Position numbers and translations under genes: made by a program
NCBI GenBank assembly: GCA_904420045.1
Contig: CAJFTY010000021.1
Coordinates: 1 to 45,863, forward strand
Direction of reading: 5' to 3'
Length of the DNA stretch: 45,863 bases
From: Candidatus Metaruminococcus caecorum
GTDB lineage: Bacteria > Bacillota > Clostridia > Oscillospirales > Ruminococcaceae
In this document: piece after piece, positions 16,067-24,470 of the stretch
Layout of the letters: each line of letters begins with the position of its first letter
Numbering within the stretch: position 1 is the stretch's first letter
Notes under the pieces: model-generated
Database searches by the model: none
What the model saw: the letters and a program-made list of their open reading frames with translations, nothing else
Told to the model about the DNA's origin: nothing

Positions 16067-16915
16067 ATGGATTCTTCGCTCACGCTGGCTGAACAGCTTC
16101 GCATCATCAACCGGTTCAAAAAAATCAATTTGATTTCTTTTGCTGTGATATCTGTGCTTTACTGCATCCTTACAATTACTACACTTTTCGCAGGCATAAT
16201 TTTTCTATATTTTTCTGTTCCTATCTATGTGGCTATTTACTCCATTTACAGTGCATTAAAAACAAAAGACATCTTTTTTATGAATGTGATGCTGCTGCCT
16301 TTTTTGGCTGCATTTCATATTATATATATGGTGCCCTTCTATATTCTTACAGTACTGGATTTTGGTAATTATTTTGAGAATGTCGAAGAGTGGTCAACCC
16401 GTATCGCTGAAATGAATTTTTTATATTTTACTTTGGTGGGGCTTTCCATTTTTATTTCGTTTCTCGTTCAATTCGCTGCAAAGGCGGAGCATCGATATAT
16501 GGTAAAAAAAGGGCGCGACTCCGCCCCGGTGGTTTCGATTTTCACCGGTCCCTATTGGGGATATAAAAAGATTTTGCGGCCTTCTTTTGTGTTTTTCGGG
16601 ATCTGTTCTCTTTTGGCACGCCTGAGCCTTCGTGAAGATCTTCCGCTTCTGGCGTGGATTGTGTTTGCAGCGGCGCCGGTCTATATGATCTTCTATGGAA
16701 TTTATTCCTATCGGGTTACAAGAATCTGTGTGATTCCCACCATGCTGCTGTTTTTCTTTGAACTTGTCTGTTTGCTGCCCCTGTACATGGCTTACTGCGG
16801 CGCTGATTGGTCTGGTATCCGTTTTCTCTTGCTGCTTTTCATCCTGCTGCCTCTTGTCAGTTCCTTGGTGACGCGGATGGTCTATAAAAAATGTATATCG
16901 AAAAAGGAGAAATAG
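16067..16915 (+). CDS. eight-helix membrane protein made of two fused modules
   Basis: 282 residues with a clear ribosome site (AAGGAGGGGATGAA). It reads as two tandem copies of the module in the two preceding genes. Copy one is at about 20-145 (VPIYVAIYSIYSALKTKD, then NVMLLPFLAA). Copy two is at about 170-275 (APVYMIFYGIYSYRVTR, then VIPTMLLFFFEL). A charged linker around 145-165 joins them. The function is unknown; the series suggests local duplication and fusion. The gene ends at a strong terminator facing the immunity operon. Confidence 0.72.
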   Translation: MDSSLTLAEQLRIINRFKKINLISFAVISVLYCILTITTLFAGIIFLYFSVPIYVAIYSIYSALKTKDIFFMNVMLLPFLAAFHIIYMVPFYILTVLDFGNYFENVEEWSTRIAEMNFLYFTLVGLSIFISFLVQFAAKAEHRYMVKKGRDSAPVVSIFTGPYWGYKKILRPSFVFFGICSLLARLSLREDLPLLAWIVFAAAPVYMIFYGIYSYRVTRICVIPTMLLFFFELVCLLPLYMAYCGADWSGIRFLLLLFILLPLVSSLVTRMVYKKCISKKEK

Positions 16916-16951
16916 CATACAAAATACATCCCAGCACGCATGCATCTGAAA

Positions 16952-16997
16952 CAAACAGGCGCCTTGATCCGGAGGAGTGGACCAAGGCGCCTGTTTG
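16952..16997. terminator. bidirectional terminator before the immunity operon end
   Basis: A 15-bp perfect stem (caaacaggcgccttg / caaggcgcctgtttg) with a 16-nt loop, between the convergent ends of the membrane-module genes and the DUF4261 gene. It can serve both strands. Confidence 0.8.
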
Positions 16998-17017
16998 CGT
17001 TACCGAAAGAATTTTTT

Positions 17018-17893
17018 TTATCGCTTTCCTGAAGCGTTTTTTCCCATGCAAATATCCAGCACCTCTCTGGGAGGCTGAATAAGGGCATTTTCATACCGGC
17101 ACTTCCACTGCACTTCCCGGTTGATATTGCCGTCCACAATTCCATCAATGGTTTCGTTGTCCTGAATGGGGTTGTTGTTTTCCAGCATGTAAGAGGCCGC
17201 GTTATAGGCGTGATTGACCACCCAGTTTGGGTCCATGCCATGAAAATGGTACTGGAGATCCGGAAGAAACAAAGTGCTCATTCCCACTGTGTCCACCAGC
17301 ATATCCTCGGTATCCTGAATATGAAAAAAACGGGCGTTGACGCCGAAGCGAATAAAACGATCGGATCCGGAAATCACATGTTTCCGTACGTCAGACCCTA
17401 AAAATAGTTTGCCGCAGTTGTGAAAATAGAATGCCTCGCAGGTAGGATACAACTCTGCCAGAGCATCCAAAAAATCCATATCTAGGTTGGCGCGTTCAAG
17501 TGTTGGGAGCGCGCCTGCCAGCATATCGGTGGCAACTACCTGATACGTACATTCTTGGAAAACCCGTTCCCGATCCTCCTGGCAGTCCCACATCTGGCTT
17601 TTAAGAAAGGCATCAAAGCCCTCGCCATCAAAACTGGAGCAGCCCATCACCATAAGTTGAACCGGGACATTGCCGTCTTTAAACTCCGCAATATGATTTA
17701 AAGCGGCAAAACCCGCTGTTTTTTCATTGTGGCAAAAACACTCCACTGGGCCGATGTTTCGCTTGAGGACGGAAATCATCTGCACCTTGTCCGGCATGAC
17801 GACCGGTTCTTTGAACAGCATTTGTATAAGAAACGGGCCGCCGGGACGGGAGCTTTTCTCACTCAGATCCTGTTGAAATACTTCCTGATTCAT
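17018..17893 (-). CDS. DUF4261 family protein
   Basis: 291 residues; the ATG has AGGAG 8 nt upstream. It begins after a short polar head with GGPFLIQMLFKEPVVMPD and LKRNIGPVECF, the usual opening of DUF4261, and shows FKDGNVPVQLMVMGC later. It is the last gene of the operon, 15 bp after the SUFU gene. DUF4261 often sits beside SUFU and SMI1-like proteins in predicted immunity loci; direct biochemistry is not known to me. A second, more diverged DUF4261 copy is built into the giant protein upstream in the same operon. Confidence 0.72.
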   Translation of the reverse strand: MNQEVFQQDLSEKSSRPGGPFLIQMLFKEPVVMPDKVQMISVLKRNIGPVECFCHNEKTAGFAALNHIAEFKDGNVPVQLMVMGCSSFDGEGFDAFLKSQMWDCQEDRERVFQECTYQVVATDMLAGALPTLERANLDMDFLDALAELYPTCEAFYFHNCGKLFLGSDVRKHVISGSDRFIRFGVNARFFHIQDTEDMLVDTVGMSTLFLPDLQYHFHGMDPNWVVNHAYNAASYMLENNNPIQDNETIDGIVDGNINREVQWKCRYENALIQPPREVLDICMGKNASGKR

Positions 17894-17908
17894 ACTGTCG
17901 TCTCCTGC

Positions 17909-18949
17909 TTATTCCATCACTTCCAGCACATTTCCGTCCTGATCGGTGATCCGGGTGGGAACCAGTTCTACAGTCAACGGGAAACTGGACAGCGGGTAGA
18001 CGCCGGCATGGCCGCTCAGAACGCCGCACAACTCGGAAAGCGCCTGTTCCGGCATGGTCAGATACAGAATCCCTTCTGCGGCTGAAACCGCCTGGTCCCC
18101 TGGATTAAATTGAACGGCTGCCTCCCGGCCTTGTAAGCGCAGGGCACGGCCTTTGCCAACTCTGGCGCGGAGCATATTGACAAGCACCTGGCCACGTCCT
18201 GCTCCCAGGCGGAGCCAGGCCCGGCTGTTCTTCAGGTCTGCTCCGGTCTCGTCCAGATAAAGAAATCCTGTGGAGGAGCCGTCCTGTTTCATCCCGTTTT
18301 GGCATGCGCTATACAATGCGGGAATTTCCATTTGAGAGCTGCGAGAAAGGTCTGTGACGCATAAGGGGATCTGTTTTTCCAGCTCCGCCAGGAACTTTTC
18401 ACCGTTCCAGCACATCAGTGCGTCCATCTCATCGCCGGTAATCGCCACTGCCTGCAAGAAAACCATGTGCCCGTTGGGTGTGTTCAGTCCGCCCAGTTCT
18501 GGGTCAATGCGGAAACCCAGTGCGGTGAGTCGGGTGTCGGTTTCCAACGCGATGGGGCCGTTGCAGCTCATATGATGGCCGGGGCCAAACACATTTCCGC
18601 TGGAAAACACATATCGGGCCAAATTTTGCAGCAAATTGACCGGCCAGGCGGGCGGCTGTTCTTCGCTGCCGCGCTTCAGCCGGAAGGTCAGTTCAAATCC
18701 ATAACCGCTTTCCTCTGGATCATCCCCTTCTTTTTCATAAAGCTCAGTAAAACCATAGGTGATGTAATGCCAGTGGGGCGTGCCGTGCTCGCTTTCCCAG
18801 ACTTCAACGCCGTCTAAAGGATCCTTCCCTCCCAAGGCGTAGGGAAGGACAGCGCTGTAAAAAAGCCCTTCCTGATCGGGGTATAACGCTTTCATTGCAT
18901 TGGAGATGGCGTCAAAGCCCGCCTGCTCCAGTTCGATATCCCTGCTCAT
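17909..18949 (-). CDS. suppressor-of-fused (SUFU) domain protein
   Basis: 346 residues from the ATG behind GAGGAGGATTG. The SUFU domain fills about residues 10-200: HWHYITYGFTELYEKE, YGFELTFRLKRG, WPVNLLQNLARYVFSSGN and FGPGHHMSCNGPIAL, then FLQAVAITGDEMDAL. The last 150 residues (CVTDLSRSS onward) are the C-terminal part often found with it. In bacteria SUFU domains are predicted immunity proteins that neutralise toxins of polymorphic toxin systems; in animals the same fold binds Gli factors. The ribosome site lies inside the stop of the orphan tail upstream, a relic of translational coupling. Confidence 0.9.
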   Translation of the reverse strand: MSRDIELEQAGFDAISNAMKALYPDQEGLFYSAVLPYALGGKDPLDGVEVWESEHGTPHWHYITYGFTELYEKEGDDPEESGYGFELTFRLKRGSEEQPPAWPVNLLQNLARYVFSSGNVFGPGHHMSCNGPIALETDTRLTALGFRIDPELGGLNTPNGHMVFLQAVAITGDEMDALMCWNGEKFLAELEKQIPLCVTDLSRSSQMEIPALYSACQNGMKQDGSSTGFLYLDETGADLKNSRAWLRLGAGRGQVLVNMLRARVGKGRALRLQGREAAVQFNPGDQAVSAAEGILYLTMPEQALSELCGVLSGHAGVYPLSSFPLTVELVPTRITDQDGNVLEVME

Positions 18950-18951
18950 GG

Positions 18952-19083
18952 TCAATCCTCCTCGTTTTGTTGTCCGCATGCCAATTCAATGTCGATGAAC
19001 TGCACCATCAGCTGGCACAGTCCGCCCTTACCATCAAAGCCCCAATAGACAGGATCGATTCCGTCTCCGAAGCAGCGGCAAAA
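18952..19083 (-). pseudogene. orphan C-terminal tail of a lost operon gene
   Basis: About 43 codons without a start. They read like a real protein end: DPVYWGFDGKGGLCQLM then QFIDIELACGQQNEED and stop. The stop overlaps the ribosome site of the SUFU gene, as for a true upstream neighbour. The frame is closed by a stop at the 5' side 17 bp after the end of the giant gene. It is probably what remains of a gene deleted between the giant gene and SUFU. The parent family is not recognised. Confidence 0.5.
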
Positions 19084-19101
19084 TCACGGGTGGCAGACCG
19101 G

Positions 19102-22100
19102 TCAATCCCACCAGAAATACCATTTGTCTGACTGCCGCAAAACATCGGCCAGCCAGCCGACAGTGGCGCCCTCCGGTCCCTGGTCCACCACATCGGGACA
19201 GAAGCCATATTGTTCTGTCGCCAGCTCCAGGGCCTTTTCCCTGGAAACAGGGGAAGGGAGAGCAAATTCCAGTTCGTCATGGGTAACAACCGCGGGAACT
19301 GCGCCGTATTGCTGGGCCCAGTATTTTGCCACCGCGATTAGATCTTCCGTACCAGGGCACTCATTCCAGTTTCCGAAGGGAAGATATGCAAAGACTTCCC
19401 AGGGATTTTTGACAGGAATTTTCGCCAGAATGAGGGGATAGGTCATGTCTGTATCGGGATCCCAGTAGGCGGCAAACCGATCGTTGGCGTACCCGCCTTC
19501 CATCGCCCCCAGAATTTTATCCCAGTCCAGATCGTCGTCCTCGGCCTCTGCTTGACGATCTCCTATGAGCTCAGATAGAACCTCCTGACCGTTCTTTACG
19601 GGAGCAGAGAGCACTTTTTTCCGGTATGTTGCCACTTGATCCAGATCGAAGGCAAAGTCATCTGCTCCATCATTGTCCGGGTCAGAGTTCAGGATGAGGC
19701 ACTCCCACAGGATCTCATCCACTTTGATGAGCATGGGAATAAAGCCCTCCCGCACCCCAAGACGCTGCGCGTAACAAAGGGACGACGTGATAGGGTCGTC
19801 ATCCCGCATAGAGGGGAAATACTGGCAATCACAGTCCAAATAGTCCATCATGGCAACGGCCAGCTCTGAGGGAGCGGTATCTTGAGAAAATTCCTGTCCC
19901 TGCCAGTTTTGAAAGCGTTTGTCAATGAGCTTTGCCATCTCTTGATAGTAGTCCTCGTTAAAGGGGATAAACAGATACGCTTCGTCCTGAAATTCATCGG
20001 AGTGATACCGTGCCGGGCCGAAATAGTTCAGGGCATAGTCGTCAATGTCGGAAGGGTAGTAGGGTGCGTCGCCGTCACCATAGTAATAATGGGCAAACGC
20101 CTGTCCCTGCTTGTTAAACAGAGCCGTAAAAAGCTGTCCGCCCAGCTCATCCCGGATGAATTCCCGCAGCTCCACACCAGCAGGGGCAGACTGAACCTGC
20201 GTTGCCAGATTGCCGTACTTTTCCAAAAATGCTTCGCTCATTAAATTATGCTCGATACACCAGCGCAGGTAGATGGATATGTGATTGTAGGCGGAACGTT
20301 CGTCCACCTCAAGACCCTTCTCCCGGATGCTCTCCAGATGCCAGTCTCCGTCATCCATTTCTAGGCCGCTGTCCAGCGATTCCGCGGTCATGGCGTCGGG
20401 CCGATTTGGATGTACCACAAAGCTGATACCTTCCATTTTATCCAGCAGGTCGTCTGCGCTTCGCTGGATCTTGTATTCCATCTCATTCTGGTAAAGAGGA
20501 ATGACCTGATAGAAATTTACTTCCTCGCCGTTTGGCAGAGCACAAACCTCACCGCCATCTTCCACGCATTGGGGGCCAATCAGCATGGCAGCGCTCAGCT
20601 TTGTATGTTCGGTAAAAGGCCCGCCATTGTCCAGCGTATGGCCCCAGCCCAGCCAAGTATCGCATTCACCAGGAAAACGGGCAATCGTTTTAAGCAGCCG
20701 GATCGGCCAATACCACTGTTCGTTCTGAAGCGCTTCTTTGGTTAGCTTCCAGTCGTTCGGCAAGGCGATGGCAAGTTCTGCACGCTCCAGCTCATAATCC
20801 GACAGTTCCTCTGGCACATTCATCCGGTGGGCGCCCATGCCCATGGTGACAAGGGTATAATAATCCCTGTCTTCTGAGGGCGGTACCATGCAGATATCCA
20901 CATGAATATCCGGGGATATCCGTTCGTGAAATACATAGTCGTACTTGCCAAAGTACCGCTCAATATGCTGCCCAATGGCGTCCATTTCTTCCGAAGTGTA
21001 AATCTCCGGCTCCATGTTCTTTTTCTCATCTTCCTTTGCGCTGACCGCTTCCGGGCGAACATCCCCGCTGCCGTCCGGCCTGTTATTCGACGGCTCATAG
21101 CTGATTTTCAGCGTCATCTGATCCGGCAGAGCCACGCCCGCACTGCGGATGATAGCATGCTTATCGTCTGCCGAGAAACCGATGGTTTCACCGTCGCGCA
21201 GGGTTACATCATATTCCAGTACATAGGATACAAGGCTTGCCAAGAAGTTTTGCAGCTCCTCCGGCTCTGCGTCGGTATCCAGCACCTCCATCTCGTCCTT
21301 TCCGAAAACATCCATGCCGTAGGTGTATCCGCACATTCCTCCTTCGCGCCGGTAAAGGCCGAACCAGATCCAATTGAAGATGGGCAGTTTGCCTTCGCGC
21401 ATCATGTCCGCGAAGCCTTCATAAAAGCGAGGCTCAAACACTACGCCGCTGGTGTAGACACCGGTGGCATTCTTTTGCCGGCAGCAGGCGGCCACCAGCT
21501 TTGCATAGAGCTTGCCGCGCTCCAGCAGATTTTCCTCCTTTCCCAGAACGGCCACCATAATATGGGCTTTGTGAGCCTTTGCGACTTCCACGGCCTGCGG
21601 CCACATATAGTTGTTTTCCGCATTCAGCTCGGCTTCGCCGTTTGGAATGGGAGCGGGCATCAGACTCAGAGCGGCGATCATGTCGCCGACCTCAAACACC
21701 AGAGCATCCTCGCTTGTTTTTGCATCTTCTTCCACTGAAATATTCCATTTCTCTTTCAGATCGTGGACGAGCTGCGCTTTGTCCCAGCCTACATCCGAAA
21801 GGAGGACAAAGCCAGCAAAGGTACCTTTGCTGTCCGAATCTTTGTCCTCTGCTGTATGTTCCTCTTGAACATTGTTCGAGGACCAAAGAGCATCTTCGAT
21901 CCGGCTTCCGTCCGAGCGCAGAAAAATTTGAAAATACTGGTTTTCATCTGGCCGCTTGTAGATGAGTCCAATGCGATAATCAAGTCCGACAAGGACCGCA
22001 TCCAGCGTTGCGGTTTGGCCGTCGTCCGCTTCATAGGTTAGCCACTGCCCAAGATCGAGCCAGCCCTTCAGCGTTTCCAACCATTCTGTTCTCAGCTTGG

Positions 22101-24372
22101 AAAGCCCGGCTTCATTCATCTTAAAGACCAGCTCGACCTTGTGTCCCTGAATCGGATAATGAAAACTGCAATAGGGAGCATCTGCCGTCCAATCCTTTGG
22201 CTGGAACAGCGCTTTTACCCGGTCCAACCCTTCGGGATTGACTTGGATGCAGGAGATGGCGCGCTGTTTTTCATCTGCATCCTCATCCAGGCCAGCCTGG
22301 AGGCTTTGATCGGCATCCGGATGAATCCAATGATACCCCATCTGCTCCAGAGTAGCTCCTTGTTTAATCTCCTTTTGCAGAGTTAAAAATTCATAGTCAT
22401 CCGGCTCCAGAGAAAGGCCGCAATCTACCGCTTTGAGTGCGCCTGCCTGATCTCCAAAATGGGCGCGCAGTTTCCCAACCTGCAGCCAAATCCAGGGATA
22501 GTCTGGTTCTTCCAAGGCCCCTTGTTCCGCATATTGTCTGGCTTCTTCCAGTCTGCCGCAGTACATCAGCGCCACCGAATACCGGTAGTACCAGGTTCCG
22601 CAGCCTTTGGCATTTTGCTCGGAATCCGGCATCCATTGGGTTGCACGATAGTAATATTCATATTCATCCAAATTGTTACAGGCGAACGAATACCAAAGTG
22701 CAATTTGCAAGTCCTGGTGCGCCATTTTTTCGGTGAATTTTCCTTCTTTTACACCATCGTTTATGAAATCATTGATATAGCGGAGCATTTTTCCGAAGTA
22801 GCCGGATACTCCCTCGTCAAACGATTTCAGTGTTTCAATGTCCTCCTGTGAAAGCAGCGATCCTGTTTCCTCATGGATACTCGATGTTCCATCCGGATGC
22901 TCCTCCCGGCTTATTAGCTGCACACCTCCCACATCCCGCCGGAAGACGTGAAAATTTGCCCAGGGCAACTCGCTGTTTTCAAAAAACACGGATGCCGCAT
23001 TCAGTACAGCCCGCAGATCCCAGGCTATAAAGTCCAGATATCCACTATACAGCCCGGTAGCGCCGCCCAGGAAGGCTACCGCCTCCTCTCCGGCGTTCTC
23101 GGAAATGAAAGCTTGCAGAGCGTCCCGGAAATCCAGCACATTTTTGGCCATTTCCTCACCGGAAAAGCCGTCCAACGGGTAGCAAAGAAAACCTGCCACG
23201 ATGCCGTTCATGTGAAAATCGTTCATGACTTCGCTTTGGTTGCTCATGTACTCGTTGATGAGAACAGGCAGTCGGGTGGAACCGGTATATACATCCAGCC
23301 GCCAATCGGCATCCGAGTCTTGGACCGGGTTCAGCTCATAGGCAAGATAGCTGTTTTCCAGATAGGCCGCGGCATCATTTTCAAGAGACAAGCCCATTTC
23401 CTTTACAACCTCTGGCAGTTCGGACAGCCGGATAGAAGGCGCTGCTTTTGGCGTATCCAACACGTCAAATCCTTCAATCAGCGCTATGGAAGCCACTTCG
23501 CCCAAAATCTGATCGGTGAGAACAGAGAGAATCCACCATGCCTTGTTCTCATTATCCTGCATCAGCGGCAGCAGCTTTTCACAGTAGAGGGCTAGAGATA
23601 CCCGCCCGCCCTCCTGGAGATCGGGCCAGACCTGCACATCCTGGCCGGAGATCTCCCAGTCATCGGAGCGAAGGTGAAATCCGTGGCTGGGCTGACGTCC
23701 CACCCAGATATTCCAGTGTTCTAAAACAGCGGCCGGAGCATGACGCTGAAAATAGACCAGCTCGAACAGCTTGGCGCGGTTTCCCTCTGGGCTGAGGATC
23801 AGTTCGTACTTCTCTCCATTATAGCCCAATTCAAATGCAGGATTGCACAGAGCAATTTCCAAAACCTCGCCGCATTTCGCAAGGATTTCTTCGCCCTGCT
23901 GTTGATTTTGATCCGCGTCTATGATACCGCGCACTTCGGCATCGATTTTCTCAAAGGCCGCCCAGGCTTGTTCTGTTTTTTCCCGAAAATTGTGTTCAAA
24001 TCGGGGCAGAGACAGCCGCCTGCGGCAGTCGTCTATAAATTCCTGGGTGTCCTCGTCGCCGGGCAGGGCTTCCAGCGCTTTCTCAAAGTAGTGCAGTGCA
24101 GGGCCTTCCTGATCCAAGTAATAATAGGCATAAGCGATGCGGAAGTTCCAGCAATGGTCGCCCTGAAAATATTCCTCATGGGGTTTTAACAGGTCAATGG
24201 CCTTTTGAAACAGTTCCCGGTCGTCTCCGTTCGCCAGGTTGTTGAAGGCTCTGGCCAGTTCGCTGTCCATCTCCGGAGTTCGTTCTTCCGGGGAAACCGC
24301 TTCCAGCGCGTCTACGATTTTCTGGTATTCGTCATTCTCGTTCCAGATCTGGCATTGTTTTAATAATTCCAT
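19102..24372 (-). CDS. giant multidomain TPR-DUF4261-SUFU-DUF4253 protein (1,756 aa)
   Basis: The ATG has GAAGGAGA 8 nt upstream. Domains in order: helical TPR-like repeats (1-120: WNFRIAYAYYYLDQEGPALH); a large unrecognised part (150-560); a second TPR stretch (555-680: RYSVALMYCGRLEEARQYAE); a DUF4261-like domain (850-1095: AVEVAKAHKAHIMVAVLG, MCGYTYGMDVFGKDEMEV); a diverged SUFU domain (1120-1330: WPIRLLKTIARFPGECDTW, WGHTLDNGGPF); a region with YNHISIYLRWCIEHNLMSEA (1360-1640); and a C-terminal DUF4253 (1645-1756: PWEVFAYLPFGNWNECPG, ending WYFWWD). No signal peptide or membrane helix is seen. The parts are normally separate immunity-type proteins, so this looks like a fused poly-immunity or scaffold protein. 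The role is inferred only. Confidence 0.85.
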   Translation of the reverse strand: MELLKQCQIWNENDEYQKIVDALEAVSPEERTPEMDSELARAFNNLANGDDRELFQKAIDLLKPHEEYFQGDHCWNFRIAYAYYYLDQEGPALHYFEKALEALPGDEDTQEFIDDCRRRLSLPRFEHNFREKTEQAWAAFEKIDAEVRGIIDADQNQQQGEEILAKCGEVLEIALCNPAFELGYNGEKYELILSPEGNRAKLFELVYFQRHAPAAVLEHWNIWVGRQPSHGFHLRSDDWEISGQDVQVWPDLQEGGRVSLALYCEKLLPLMQDNENKAWWILSVLTDQILGEVASIALIEGFDVLDTPKAAPSIRLSELPEVVKEMGLSLENDAAAYLENSYLAYELNPVQDSDADWRLDVYTGSTRLPVLINEYMSNQSEVMNDFHMNGIVAGFLCYPLDGFSGEEMAKNVLDFRDALQAFISENAGEEAVAFLGGATGLYSGYLDFIAWDLRAVLNAASVFFENSELPWANFHVFRRDVGGVQLISREEHPDGTSSIHEETGSLLSQEDIETLKSFDEGVSGYFGKMLRYINDFINDGVKEGKFTEKMAHQDLQIALWYSFACNNLDEYEYYYRATQWMPDSEQNAKGCGTWYYRYSVALMYCGRLEEARQYAEQGALEEPDYPWIWLQVGKLRAHFGDQAGALKAVDCGLSLEPDDYEFLTLQKEIKQGATLEQMGYHWIHPDADQSLQAGLDEDADEKQRAISCIQVNPEGLDRVKALFQPKDWTADAPYCSFHYPIQGHKVELVFKMNEAGLSKLRTEWLETLKGWLDLGQWLTYEADDGQTATLDAVLVGLDYRIGLIYKRPDENQYFQIFLRSDGSRIEDALWSSNNVQEEHTAEDKDSDSKGTFAGFVLLSDVGWDKAQLVHDLKEKWNISVEEDAKTSEDALVFEVGDMIAALSLMPAPIPNGEAELNAENNYMWPQAVEVAKAHKAHIMVAVLGKEENLLERGKLYAKLVAACCRQKNATGVYTSGVVFEPRFYEGFADMMREGKLPIFNWIWFGLYRREGGMCGYTYGMDVFGKDEMEVLDTDAEPEELQNFLASLVSYVLEYDVTLRDGETIGFSADDKHAIIRSAGVALPDQMTLKISYEPSNNRPDGSGDVRPEAVSAKEDEKKNMEPEIYTSEEMDAIGQHIERYFGKYDYVFHERISPDIHVDICMVPPSEDRDYYTLVTMGMGAHRMNVPEELSDYELERAELAIALPNDWKLTKEALQNEQWYWPIRLLKTIARFPGECDTWLGWGHTLDNGGPFTEHTKLSAAMLIGPQCVEDGGEVCALPNGEEVNFYQVIPLYQNEMEYKIQRSADDLLDKMEGISFVVHPNRPDAMTAESLDSGLEMDDGDWHLESIREKGLEVDERSAYNHISIYLRWCIEHNLMSEAFLEKYGNLATQVQSAPAGVELREFIRDELGGQLFTALFNKQGQAFAHYYYGDGDAPYYPSDIDDYALNYFGPARYHSDEFQDEAYLFIPFNEDYYQEMAKLIDKRFQNWQGQEFSQDTAPSELAVAMMDYLDCDCQYFPSMRDDDPITSSLCYAQRLGVREGFIPMLIKVDEILWECLILNSDPDNDGADDFAFDLDQVATYRKKVLSAPVKNGQEVLSELIGDRQAEAEDDDLDWDKILGAMEGGYANDRFAAYWDPDTDMTYPLILAKIPVKNPWEVFAYLPFGNWNECPGTEDLIAVAKYWAQQYGAVPAVVTHDELEFALPSPVSREKALELATEQYGFCPDVVDQGPEGATVGWLADVLRQSDKWYFWWD

Positions 24373-24470
24373 GATGCTTTCTCCTTCGCATGCAATTTCG
24401 TTTGTCCAGTACATACAAACCGCTTGATCTCTTTCCTCTTGAGCAGGATACAATTTTTCTATTAAGTCAA

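Noticed and set aside
20902-21738. 278-codon plus-strand frame
   Set aside because: A shadow inside the giant gene with no ribosome site; the minus strand carries the DUF4261 and SUFU patterns.
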